Shown in pieces: positions 46,507 to 55,221 of a DNA stretch of 64,000 nucleotides (the first letter of the stretch is position 1; each line of letters opens with the position of its first letter). Origin of the DNA: CAWKOH01 sp963851245 (GTDB taxonomy: Bacteria > Actinomycetota > Acidimicrobiia > Acidimicrobiales > Palsa-688); contig CAWKOH010000003.1 in NCBI GenBank assembly GCA_963851245.1, forward strand, positions 620,001 through 684,000, given 5' to 3'. Below the pieces are notes generated by a model, which worked only from the letters and a program-made list of their open reading frames with translations, made no database searches and was not told where the DNA came from. Position numbers and translations under genes: made by a program.

Positions 46507-48912
46507 ATGCTTCGTGAAGCCCTCGGCGGCCGGCGGATAGCCATTACGGGGTCGACCGGCTTCCTCGGCACGGCGCTCGTGGAGCGATTCGTCCGCTGCG
46601 TGCCCGATTGCCAGGTCGCCCTTCTGGTGCGGCCGGGCCGGCGAGGGCCGGCCGACCGGGTCCGCCGGGAGATCTTCAAGAACAACTGCTTCGACCGCCT
46701 GCGAAGAGAGCTCGGCGAGGCCTTCGACCAGGAGATGCAAAGGCGGGTCCTCGTGATGGGCGGCGACGTCGGTGTCGACGGCCTGGGTCTCGATCCCGAT
46801 GGGGAGGCGCTCCTGGCCTCCTGTGACACCGTCATCCACTCAGCCGCGACGGTCAGTTTCGACTCGCCTCTCGACGCTGCGGTGGAGATCAACCTGCTGG
46901 GACCAACCCGGGTGGCTGAGACCCTCAATCGCCTCCACGGGGCCGATCCTTCAGGCCTCCCGCACCTGATCGCCGTCTCCACCGCGTATGTAGCCGGGAG
47001 CCGCCGAGGCCGGGCGCCCGAAGCCAAGCTGGCCGACACCCCGTGGTCCACGGAGGTGGCGTGGCGGCCCGAAGTCGACGCCGCCCGTCGGGCTCGGGCT
47101 GATACCGACGCCCAGAGTCGCGATCCGAAGATGCTGTCCCGGTTCAGCCGGCACGCTCGCGGCGAACTCGGCGCTGCCGGCAGCCCGGTGCTGGCGGCCA
47201 AGTCCGAGAGGCTCCGCGAGGAGTGGGTGAAGGATCGCCTGATCGCGATCGGCAAGGCCCGGGCTCAGGGCCTGGGCTGGCCCGATGCCTACGCCTACAC
47301 CAAAGCGCTGGGCGAGAGGGCGCTCCTCGAGACGCGAGGGCAGCTCCCGGTCACAATCGTCCGCCCCTCGATCATCGAGTCGGCCCTGGCGGAGCCTCAG
47401 CCCGGTTGGATCCGCGGCTTCCGGATGGCGGACCCTGTGATCATCTCCTACGCCAAAGGGTTGCTGAAGGAGTTCCCAGGAGTACCTGAGGGCATCGTCG
47501 ACGTGATTCCCGTCGACCTGGTCGTGGCCTCGATCATGGCTGTGGCGGCACGCGGCCCGCTCGCCGAGCCCGACGTGTTCCATTCCGCATCCGGGGCTCG
47601 CAACCCGCTGCGCTACCGGAAGCTCGTGAACCTGGTGCGCACCTGGTTCATCGAGAACCCGCTGGCCGACAGTCAGGATCAACCGATCATGGTTCCGGAA
47701 TGGTCGTTCCCCGGCCGCAGGCGGGTTCAACACCAGCTCAGCCGGGCCACCCACGCTCTGGGTACGGCGGAACGGGCCCTGCAAGCTCTCCCTCTCCGGG
47801 GCCGTCAGGCCGCGTTGAGCGCCCGCCTCGAGGAACGACGCGACGAGGTGGAGCGGGCCCTGTCCTACGTCGAGCTCTACGGCGCTTACGCAGAGACCGA
47901 AGCGGTGTTCTCGGTGGACCGCCTTCTGGACCTGTACTCCTCGCTTCCGCCCGACGACCGGAGGGACTTTTGCTTCGACCCGGCCGTGATCGACTGGCAA
48001 CACTTCTGCCACAACGTCTACCTGCCCGCGGTTGTCGCCCACGCCCGGGTCCGCCAGGCTCGCCCGGGCCACCGCGGCCCCGCCCACGACGGTCCCGCAC
48101 CCGACCGGCCCGGGCCGACGTCCGCTCGGCCCTATCAGTCGAGGAACAGCAAGGGCGCCACGGGCATGACCCGGGAGGAGCGGGGCCGAAAGGCGGTGCT
48201 TTCGCCCGAGCGGCAGCTGGCGGTCTTCGATCTCGAGAACACCCTGATCGCGTCCAACGTGGTGGACTCCTACTCGTGGCTGGCCACCCGGCGTGAAAGC
48301 GATCCCGACCGGGTTCGCTTCGTGCTGCGCACCGTGAAAGAAGCCCCCCGCCTGCTTGCTCTGGACCGCGCCGACCGGAGCGACTTCCTCCGCTACTTCT
48401 ATCGCCGCTACGAGGGGGCGCCTGTCGAGCGCCTGCGCCAGGACAGCTGGGAGCTTTTCAGCGACCTGTTGCTGACCAAATCCTTTCCGGCCGGCATCCG
48501 TCGGGTTCGCGAGCACCGCTCCCTTGGGCACAAGACGCTCCTGATAACGGGCGCTCTCGACGTGGTGATCGAGCCCCTCCGTCCGCTCTTCGACGAGGTG
48601 ATCTGCGCTCACCTGCGGCAAAGGAGGGGGCTGCTCACGGGTGAATTACTCGATGCCCCTCCCACCGGTGAGGCCAGGGCGTTGATCATGGCCGAGTTCG
48701 CCCGGACTCTGAACCTCGACATACAGCAGAGCGTCGCCTACGCCGACTCGGCGAGCGATCTACCCATGCTGGAGGCCGCCGGCCACCCCGTGGCGGTAAA
48801 TCCGGAGACCAAGCTGGCCGCCATCGCCCGTAAGCGGGGCTGGCATGTGGAGCACTGGCCCCGGGCCGCCGGCGGACCGAGACCTCTCCTACCGATCGGG
48901 CCCCGAGCATGA
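46507..48912 (+). CDS. Fatty acyl-CoA reductase-like SDR fused to HAD phosphatase-like domain
   Basis: 801 residues, clean frame. Residues 1-530 form an extended SDR of the FAR/male-sterility type: GSTGFLGTALVERF (NADP loop), IHSAATVSFDSPLDAAVEINL, and the catalytic YAYTKALGE with IVRPSIIESAL. A proline/arginine-rich linker (about 530-570) leads to a HAD-IB domain with VFDLENTLIASN, LLITGALDVV and YADSASDLPMLEAAG. In that domain the second aspartate of DxD is Glu, so phosphatase activity is doubtful. The reductase part should convert acyl-CoA to aldehyde or alcohol. Similar fusions exist in other actinobacteria. First gene of the operon opposite TetR. Confidence 0.88.
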   Translation: MLREALGGRRIAITGSTGFLGTALVERFVRCVPDCQVALLVRPGRRGPADRVRREIFKNNCFDRLRRELGEAFDQEMQRRVLVMGGDVGVDGLGLDPDGEALLASCDTVIHSAATVSFDSPLDAAVEINLLGPTRVAETLNRLHGADPSGLPHLIAVSTAYVAGSRRGRAPEAKLADTPWSTEVAWRPEVDAARRARADTDAQSRDPKMLSRFSRHARGELGAAGSPVLAAKSERLREEWVKDRLIAIGKARAQGLGWPDAYAYTKALGERALLETRGQLPVTIVRPSIIESALAEPQPGWIRGFRMADPVIISYAKGLLKEFPGVPEGIVDVIPVDLVVASIMAVAARGPLAEPDVFHSASGARNPLRYRKLVNLVRTWFIENPLADSQDQPIMVPEWSFPGRRRVQHQLSRATHALGTAERALQALPLRGRQAALSARLEERRDEVERALSYVELYGAYAETEAVFSVDRLLDLYSSLPPDDRRDFCFDPAVIDWQHFCHNVYLPAVVAHARVRQARPGHRGPAHDGPAPDRPGPTSARPYQSRNSKGATGMTREERGRKAVLSPERQLAVFDLENTLIASNVVDSYSWLATRRESDPDRVRFVLRTVKEAPRLLALDRADRSDFLRYFYRRYEGAPVERLRQDSWELFSDLLLTKSFPAGIRRVREHRSLGHKTLLITGALDVVIEPLRPLFDEVICAHLRQRRGLLTGELLDAPPTGEARALIMAEFARTLNLDIQQSVAYADSASDLPMLEAAGHPVAVNPETKLAAIARKRGWHVEHWPRAAGGPRPLLPIGPRA

Positions 48913-50096
48913 AGGCGCTCCAGATCGACCGATCGCTGCCTCGTTTCGTGGCGGCCCGGGTGGCTTCGGGCGTGAAGCCGGGCGGCGGTGGTCGAATCGG
49001 TCCCCTCCGCCTGGCCGACATTGACGTGCCGGAGCTCCCCGGACCGTCGTGGCAGGTGGTGATTCCCCGGCTGGCGGGGATATGCGGTAGCGACCTGGCC
49101 ACCATCGACGGAAGGTCTTCGAGGTGGTTCGAGCCGATCGTGAGCTTTCCCTTCGTCCCCGGCCATGAAGTGGTGGCCGACACCGCGACCGGCGGACGGG
49201 TCGTGATCGAACCGGTCCTTCACTGCCGCGTACGGGGCATTGACCCGCCGTGCCGTCCCTGCTCAGACGGTCGCACCAACCACTGCGAACGCTTACTTGC
49301 CGGGCATCTACAACCAGGCCTGCAGACGGGGTACTGCGCCGATACCGGGGGTGGCTGGTCGCTGTCGATGGTGGCCCATGAACTTCAGCTCCACGACGTT
49401 CCGGACGAATGGTCCGACGAGGCGGCGGTTATGGTCGAGCCGGTTGCCTGTGCCGTGCACGGAGCCTTGTCCGCCCCATCCGGAGAGGAGCTGAGCGCAG
49501 TAGTGATCGGGGCCGGCACCATCGGCCTGGCCACCATCGCCGCGATCAATCAGCATCGCCCAGACGTGGTTTCCCTCATCGCGGTAGCCAAGCACCCTGA
49601 GCAGCGGAACTGGGCGAGGCAGTTCGGCGCCACTGCCGTGGTGGAACCGAACGAGCTACGACGGGCCGTGCGGCGGGCAACCGGCTCCTGGATCCTGGAC
49701 AGCGGCCAGTTGACCGGTGGGGCCGACGTCGTTTTCGACTGCGTCGGCAGCGCGGGCTCACTCTCGGACGCCTTGGCGGTGACGGCCCCGGGCGGAACGG
49801 TCGTCTTGCTAGGCATGCCCGGACAGGTCGACGTCGACCTGACCGGCCTTTGGCAGCGCGAAGTCCGCCTGGCCGGCGCCTACGCCTACGGCCCGGAGCC
49901 CGCGGCTGGGGGCCGCCACAGCTTCTCGCTGGCGATGGACCTCGTCGAGAGCGCCGGCCTGGAGCGGCTGGTGAGCGCCACCTACCCGCTCGACCGGTAC
50001 TCCGATGCCATAGATCATGCCGCTCAGGCCGGCCGCCGGGGAGCCGTCAAAGTGGCCTTCGATCTGCGCCACGAGAAGAGAAGACAAGGGAGCTAA
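48909..50096 (+). CDS. Zinc-dependent alcohol dehydrogenase (MDR superfamily)
   Basis: 395 residues; ATG 48909 overlaps the previous stop as ATGA. Catalytic zinc ligands are in GICGSDLATI and VPGHEVV; the structural zinc lobe has CRPCSDGRTNHC; the cofactor loop is VIGAGTIGLATIAAI. It resembles threonine/sorbitol-dehydrogenase-like enzymes more than classical ADH. It should oxidise or reduce an alcohol using NAD(P). Position between an acyl reductase and a LarA-like protein suggests a hydroxylated lipid intermediate, but this is inference. Confidence 0.92.
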   Translation: MKALQIDRSLPRFVAARVASGVKPGGGGRIGPLRLADIDVPELPGPSWQVVIPRLAGICGSDLATIDGRSSRWFEPIVSFPFVPGHEVVADTATGGRVVIEPVLHCRVRGIDPPCRPCSDGRTNHCERLLAGHLQPGLQTGYCADTGGGWSLSMVAHELQLHDVPDEWSDEAAVMVEPVACAVHGALSAPSGEELSAVVIGAGTIGLATIAAINQHRPDVVSLIAVAKHPEQRNWARQFGATAVVEPNELRRAVRRATGSWILDSGQLTGGADVVFDCVGSAGSLSDALAVTAPGGTVVLLGMPGQVDVDLTGLWQREVRLAGAYAYGPEPAAGGRHSFSLAMDLVESAGLERLVSATYPLDRYSDAIDHAAQAGRRGAVKVAFDLRHEKRRQGS

Positions 50097-50103
50097 CGAC
50101 GCC

Positions 50104-51693
50104 ATGGCCCGCCCCGGTTTCGTCCTCGACGTAGATCGTTCCACCCCGCCGATCCTGACCTGGCATGGAGAAGGGTTCCGGCTGGAACGACTGCCGGCGG
50201 GGCGGTCCCGGGTGATCTACGCACCCGAACCGATCGACGCGCTCGAGGATCCCGACGATGAAATCCGGGAAGCTCTCTTGCACCCGCTCGGTGACAGCAA
50301 GCCACTGCCCGAGCTTTTGTTCCCGGGGATGCGCTTGACGATCGCCTTCGACGACATCTCGCTGCCGCTGCCCCCTATGCACCGGCCGGATAACCGCCAG
50401 CGGGTGATGGAAGCGGTGCTGGACGTGGCCGCGGAGGCGGGGGTCGATGACGTGGTCCTCATATGCGCCCTCGCCCTTCACCGTCGCATGACCGAGGCCG
50501 AGCTGCGCCACGCCATCGGCGATCGGGTATACGACGCCTTCGCCCCCCACGGGCGACTACTCCAGCACGACGCCGAGAACCCCGACGGTCTCGTCCACCT
50601 GGGGCAGACCGACCACGGAGAAGACGTGGAGATCAACAGGCGGGCCGCCGAGTCGGACCTCCTGGTCTACGTGAACATCAATCTGGTGGCCATGGACGGC
50701 GGGCACAAGAGCGTGGCGACCGGCCTGGCGAGTTACCGAAGCCTGCGCCATCACCACAACGTGCGGACCATGCAGCACAGCCGGTCGTTCATGGACCAGG
50801 AACGGTCCGAGCTGCACAGTTCCAACTGGCGCATGGGCCGGCTCATCGCGGCCTCGGGAATCAAGATCTTTCAGATCGAGACCACCCTGAACAACGAGAC
50901 CTTCCCAGAGCAGATGGCCTTCCTGCAGAAACGGGAATGGGAGTGGTCAGGGCGGGACCGGGCCACCTACCTGGCCACCACCAAAGGCCTGGCCATCACC
51001 CCGCCCCGGCTGGCCCGATCAATGTTCCAGGCCATCAAGGCGCCACACGCCATGACCTCGGTCCACGCCGGCGAGGTCGAAGCCGTCCACCGGGCCACGA
51101 CCGAGATGATCTACCGCCAGCAACTCGTCCATGTCGAAGGTCAGACCGACATCGCGGTGTTCGGGCTCCCTCACCTCTGCCCGTACAACGTCAACTCGAT
51201 CATGAATCCCATCCTCGTCATGTGCATGGGGCTCGGCTACCTCTTCAACCTCTATCGCGGCCAGCCGTTGGTGCGCGAAGGCGGGGTGGCGATCCTGTCC
51301 CATCCGACGCCGTGGGCCTTCCACCCGGTCCATCACCCGTCGTACATCGACTTCTTCGAGGAGGTGCTCAGCGACACGACGGACCCGATCGAGATCGAGA
51401 AGACCTACGAGGAGCGCTTCGCCACCGACGAGTGGTACCGGCACCTCTACCGCACCAGTCACGCCTACCACGGCGTCCACCCCTTTTACATGTGGTACTG
51501 GGGTGCCCACGCTTTGCAGCATCTAGGCCGGGTGATAATCGTCGGCGGCGAACCGCGAGCCGTGCGCCGGCTCGGCTTCTCGCCCGCCTCCACACTCGTT
51601 GACGCCCTGGAGATGGCCGGCGACACCGTCGGCCCAGACGCCACCATCACGCAACTGCACTGCCCACCGATTCTGATGGCGGACGTCCACTAG
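50104..51693 (+). CDS. LarA-like nickel-pincer racemase family protein (DUF2088)
   Basis: 529 residues from ATG 50104, 7 bp after the dehydrogenase stop. The N-terminal LarA/DUF2088 domain has LPELLFPGMRLTIAFDD and ALALHRRMTEAELRHAIG, with His126 in the position of a LarA nickel-site histidine. LVAMDGGHKSVATGLASY matches the GGxKS segment whose lysine (Lys202 here) holds the pincer nucleotide in LarA, followed by RHHHN. The protein is about 100 residues longer than lactate racemase. LarA family members racemise or epimerise alpha-hydroxy acids. The cofactor genes larB, larC and larE are not in the window. Substrate unknown. Confidence 0.82.
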   Translation: MARPGFVLDVDRSTPPILTWHGEGFRLERLPAGRSRVIYAPEPIDALEDPDDEIREALLHPLGDSKPLPELLFPGMRLTIAFDDISLPLPPMHRPDNRQRVMEAVLDVAAEAGVDDVVLICALALHRRMTEAELRHAIGDRVYDAFAPHGRLLQHDAENPDGLVHLGQTDHGEDVEINRRAAESDLLVYVNINLVAMDGGHKSVATGLASYRSLRHHHNVRTMQHSRSFMDQERSELHSSNWRMGRLIAASGIKIFQIETTLNNETFPEQMAFLQKREWEWSGRDRATYLATTKGLAITPPRLARSMFQAIKAPHAMTSVHAGEVEAVHRATTEMIYRQQLVHVEGQTDIAVFGLPHLCPYNVNSIMNPILVMCMGLGYLFNLYRGQPLVREGGVAILSHPTPWAFHPVHHPSYIDFFEEVLSDTTDPIEIEKTYEERFATDEWYRHLYRTSHAYHGVHPFYMWYWGAHALQHLGRVIIVGGEPRAVRRLGFSPASTLVDALEMAGDTVGPDATITQLHCPPILMADVH

Positions 51694-52709
51694 TGGCAAC
51701 CGCACGCGGAGGGCTTCCCGGATCAGCCGCTCCGGTTCGGCGCCTCCCAGTGACACCGGACTCGGTCCGGTCGTGGGCCGGGGCCGTCCGGGTCCGGGTG
51801 CGCCCACCCTCAGCCTTCCCCCTGGCCGCTCCGACCTGGCCCGGGGGGGTACCGCGCCCGCCGGTGAAGAAGACTCTGGGGGTCGACTACGACACCGAGT
51901 GGTCCCGCCGCCACGCCGCCCGAGCCGGACGCGTGCTCGTGCAGGAGCTTGTGTCCGGGCCCGTCATAAAGGTGGTCGCATCCCCTCACGTGACCGGTCT
52001 CGACCGCGTCGCTCACCTGGACGAGCCGGTCATATTCGCGGCCAATCACGCCAGCCACGTCGACGCCCCCCTCCTCCTGTCGGTGATACCGGACCGGTGG
52101 CGAGGCCAGATGTTCGTGGCCGGAGCGGCTGACTACTTCTTCGACACCCGCCTGAAAGCCGCCGCCTTCGCCTTCCTTCTAAACGCGGTGCCGATAGAGC
52201 GCCAACGGGTGTCGAGAGACTCCGCTAACCGGGTCGCAGACCTGCTCGCTGAGGGCTGGAGCATGCTCATCTTCCCCGAGGGCGGGCGCAGCCCCGACGG
52301 ATGGGGACAACCTCATCGGGCCGGGGCCGCCTGGCTGGCCACCCGCACCGGTCGCCCGATCGTCCCCGTGCACGTAGAGGGAACCCGTCAGATCATGGCC
52401 AAGGGCTCCAGCCGGCTGCGTCTGGGAACGACGTTCGTGACCTTCGGGCGTCCCCTCCGGCCCGAGCCCGGCGGGGACCCCCGGAACTTGGCCGATCAGC
52501 TCGAACGCTCGATCTCCGCCTTGGCCGACGAGCAGACGACGGACTGGTGGACAGCCCGGCGGCGGGCGGCCACACGCTCGTCGCCATCCCTCACCGGGCC
52601 GGATGCGGGCGCCTGGCGGCGTACCTGGGTCCTGGGCCAGAAGGGCCGGCGAGGGCGCGGCGGTAGCCCCCGGGGATCCTCGACGAAGGACCGCTGGCCC
52701 CACCCCTGA
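51693..52709 (+). CDS. PlsC-type 1-acylglycerol-3-phosphate acyltransferase
   Basis: 338 residues; GTG 51693 uses the last base of the LarA-like stop codon. The acyltransferase motifs are all there: NHASHVDAP (NHxxxxD), a middle MFVAGAADYFF region, LIFPEGGRSPDG and VPVHVEGTRQIM. The N-terminal 70 residues are proline/arginine-rich and precede the conserved part, so a downstream start is possible. It should transfer an acyl chain to a lysophospholipid-like acceptor. Last gene of the operon with the acyl reductase, dehydrogenase and LarA-like protein. Confidence 0.9.
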   Translation: MATARGGLPGSAAPVRRLPVTPDSVRSWAGAVRVRVRPPSAFPLAAPTWPGGVPRPPVKKTLGVDYDTEWSRRHAARAGRVLVQELVSGPVIKVVASPHVTGLDRVAHLDEPVIFAANHASHVDAPLLLSVIPDRWRGQMFVAGAADYFFDTRLKAAAFAFLLNAVPIERQRVSRDSANRVADLLAEGWSMLIFPEGGRSPDGWGQPHRAGAAWLATRTGRPIVPVHVEGTRQIMAKGSSRLRLGTTFVTFGRPLRPEPGGDPRNLADQLERSISALADEQTTDWWTARRRAATRSSPSLTGPDAGAWRRTWVLGQKGRRGRGGSPRGSSTKDRWPHP

Positions 52710-52953
52710 CCGACCCATGTCTCTTGACGACTCTTATTGAGTTCAGTGCCTGCCATTAGGGCTGGTCACAAAAAGGGTTAAAGGTGGGGCGTGAATCAGC
52801 CGATAAACAAGCGGGATCAGTGCCGCGCCTAACCTGGCTCCTCGGCGGCAGCGACGAACTCGCCAGCTAGTTGGCCCCGGACCTGATGCAACTTTGCAGC
52901 CGCCATCAGTCAGACTTCTGTAGTACGCCTCCCCGCAAGGAGCCCTCCGTTAC

Positions 52954-53979
52954 GTGACTCAGCCCACCAATCCCGCCCAGGGCACCCCCGTACCGCCGCG
53001 AAAGGGCAAGAAGGGTTCGCGCCCGGCCCCGGTCAGTCAGCCTCGCAAGGCCGCCTCCACCTCCAAGTCCACGACCGCCGTAAAGAAAAGCGGCCAGGGC
53101 AGTAACCGGGCCCGCAGCAGCAGCGCCGCCCGCCAGGCCCGCAAACGTCGCAACCGGCTGAGCCTGATCGGAGTCGTCGCGGTGGTCGCCGTGGTCGCTC
53201 TGATAGTCGTCCTCAGCGTCAACTCCAACAACTCAGCCAAGCCAGCGCCCAGAGTCGCGCTGACGGCTGAGCAGTCCGTTGCTCTCCAAACCGTACCGGT
53301 CAACGACCTGGTTGCCGCCTTCGACAAGGCTGGGTCGGGGCTGAACCCGGTGACGCAGATCAACCATTCCGCGCTCACTTCCGGGGGCAAACCGGAGGTT
53401 CTTTTCATCGGCGCCGAGTTCTGCCCCATCTGCGCCACCGAGCGCTGGCCCCTCACCGTCGCCCTGTCGCAGTTCGGGAAGTTCACCAATCTGCACCAGA
53501 CCCGGTCGGCGGTGCACGACGGAAACATTGCCACCGTCACCTACTACGGCTCCAGCTACACGAGCTCCTACCTCACCTTCACAGGGGTCGAGACCACGAC
53601 CAACGTGCCCAAGGGCAACTACTACGAACCCCTGCAGACACCTACGGCCGAACAGCAGTCGCTCTGGAGCAGCACCAGCCAGGAGCTGGGCATCAACGAA
53701 GGTTTCCCCTTCGTGTACATGGGCGGCAAGTACGTCCTGACCACGTCGCAGTTCGACCCCACCACGTTGGAGGGCAAGAGCTTCGACCAGATCGCCGGCG
53801 ACGTCGGCAATAACGACTCCTCGGTCGGAGCAGACATCGACGCCTCGGCGGCGGCTCTGACCAAGTACTTCTGCTCCCTGACGGGCTCCAAGCCGGCACC
53901 GGTCTGCAACGCAGTGAGCAACTTGAACGCCCCCGTGTCCTCCAGTTCGTCTGGAAGCAACACTCCCGCCAGCGGCTAG
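52954..53979 (+). CDS. DUF929 membrane-anchored thioredoxin-like protein
   Basis: 341 residues from GTG 52954. Residues 1-68 are lysine/serine-rich and cytoplasmic, 70-90 form one membrane helix (SLIGVVAVVAVVALIVVLSV), and the rest is extracytoplasmic. It contains FIGAEFCPICATERW, a CxxC pair at Cys157/Cys160, followed by DUF929-type segments NIATVTYYGSSYTSSYL and GFPFVYMGGKYV. DUF929 proteins are thioredoxin-fold and appear with VKOR in actinobacteria and archaea; the adjacent gene is indeed VKOR. A disulfide-forming or isomerising role outside the membrane is likely. Ends with a serine-rich tail. Confidence 0.88.
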   Translation: MTQPTNPAQGTPVPPRKGKKGSRPAPVSQPRKAASTSKSTTAVKKSGQGSNRARSSSAARQARKRRNRLSLIGVVAVVAVVALIVVLSVNSNNSAKPAPRVALTAEQSVALQTVPVNDLVAAFDKAGSGLNPVTQINHSALTSGGKPEVLFIGAEFCPICATERWPLTVALSQFGKFTNLHQTRSAVHDGNIATVTYYGSSYTSSYLTFTGVETTTNVPKGNYYEPLQTPTAEQQSLWSSTSQELGINEGFPFVYMGGKYVLTTSQFDPTTLEGKSFDQIAGDVGNNDSSVGADIDASAAALTKYFCSLTGSKPAPVCNAVSNLNAPVSSSSSGSNTPASG

Positions 53980-53983
53980 AACT

Positions 53984-54532
53984 ATGTCAGTGGAAACGCC
54001 GCCGCTGGATGAGCACGGATCCTCATCGAGCGAAGCCGGCTCGGGCCGGGCGAGGGTTCCCTGGTGGCCCTCCCTGATCGGCACCACCCTTTCCGTGCTC
54101 GGGCTGGGAGTAGCCACCTATTTGACCTACGAGCACTACACGGGGTCGAAGAGCCTCAGCTGCCCGGCCGGCGGTGGCCTGGTCAATTGCCTGAACGTGA
54201 CCACGAGTATCTACTCGAAGATTCACGGTGTGCCTGTGGCCGTGCTGGGCCTGGTTTTCTTCGCCGTCATGCTCGTCCTGCAAAGCCCGCCGGCGTGGTC
54301 CAGCTCCTCCCGGTTGGTGCGAGCAGGCCGTATCGTCTGGTCCCTCGTCGGCGTCGGAACGGCCGTGTGGCTGGTCTACGCCGAGCTGGTGAAGATCCGC
54401 AACATCTGCCTCTGGTGCACGTCCGTCCACATCATCTCGCTGCTCATCTTCCTGTCCACCGCCTTCGGCACCCTGGCGACCATGCCGGACATCGAAGAGG
54501 ACGAGTTCGAGGACGAGGAGTTCGCCGGCTAG
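53984..54532 (+). CDS. Vitamin K epoxide reductase (VKOR)-family protein
   Basis: 182 residues, 4 bp after DUF929. Four membrane helices (about 30-50, 83-100, 115-135, 143-163). The active CxxC is ICLWC (Cys142/Cys145) and the loop shuttle cysteines are Cys60 and Cys69 (SCPAGGGLVNCL); all four are present. It should re-oxidise its partner using quinone, as a DsbB substitute. The DUF929 protein encoded upstream with its CPIC motif is the obvious partner. The C-terminus is acidic and cytoplasmic. Its stop overlaps the stop of the convergent membrane gene (shared CTAG). Confidence 0.92.
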   Translation: MSVETPPLDEHGSSSSEAGSGRARVPWWPSLIGTTLSVLGLGVATYLTYEHYTGSKSLSCPAGGGLVNCLNVTTSIYSKIHGVPVAVLGLVFFAVMLVLQSPPAWSSSSRLVRAGRIVWSLVGVGTAVWLVYAELVKIRNICLWCTSVHIISLLIFLSTAFGTLATMPDIEEDEFEDEEFAG

Positions 54533-55221
54533 GACTCGGCTTCAGTGTGCAGCCGCTCGGCCCACCAGGCCGCCACGGCGGCTAGCGGCAGGGCGGCGGC
54601 ATGGGCCAACAGACCGGCGAAGGCGACGTCGATGCCGTGCCCGAAGTTGGTCAGTTCGACCAGCACGTCGATGGCCGCCGACACTCCGACGGCGAGCGCC
54701 ATCAGGCACAAGCCGAGTGAGACCGCGTCTCTCACCCCATCGGGTCCGGTCATGCGCATGTCGAACCGCCGGCCGGCGGCCAGCAATGCCACCCCGAACA
54801 AGACCGCCACGCCCCAGTCCAGGGCCCCGGGCGCGAAGAACTGCATCACCCGCTCCTGACTGGTCATGCCCGGTGCGTGGCGGAAGGCCAGGAGCGCCGA
54901 GGCCAGCCAGGTCAACACCAGCGCCACCAGTACCGCTCCGGCACCGAGTACCCAGGGTGAGCGCCGCGTTAGATCGCTCACACCGGCCTTCAGGGCGGTG
55001 GTCCCCCCGCCCACCGAGGAGCGGTGCCGGCCCGGCCGCCAGTGGTGAGTCGAGGAAGCCGACCCGGTACCCCTATCGTCAGGCCTGGAACCGCGTCCTG
55101 GCATCGATGCGGTGTCGTCGGCCTCGGAAGGAGGTGGTGGGGGCGGTCCAGCCGCCCACGGGGGGTCGGCCATCCCCGGCCCCTCGCCCCCGCCAGGACG
55201 GCCGGGCTCGTCGGCGGTCAC
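54529..55221 (-). CDS. Hypothetical membrane protein
   Basis: 230 residues from GTG 55221, overlapping the HAD-acyltransferase stop as GTGA. Residues 1-85 are disordered and proline/glycine/serine-rich; four hydrophobic segments follow (about 92-112, 133-150, 165-188, 200-220), including WVLGAGAVLVALVLTWLASA and VSLGLCLMALAVGVSAAI. No catalytic motif is seen. Co-expression with the phospholipid enzyme upstream suggests an envelope role, without further detail. Confidence 0.6.
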   Translation of the reverse strand: MTADEPGRPGGGEGPGMADPPWAAGPPPPPPSEADDTASMPGRGSRPDDRGTGSASSTHHWRPGRHRSSVGGGTTALKAGVSDLTRRSPWVLGAGAVLVALVLTWLASALLAFRHAPGMTSQERVMQFFAPGALDWGVAVLFGVALLAAGRRFDMRMTGPDGVRDAVSLGLCLMALAVGVSAAIDVLVELTNFGHGIDVAFAGLLAHAAALPLAAVAAWWAERLHTEAES

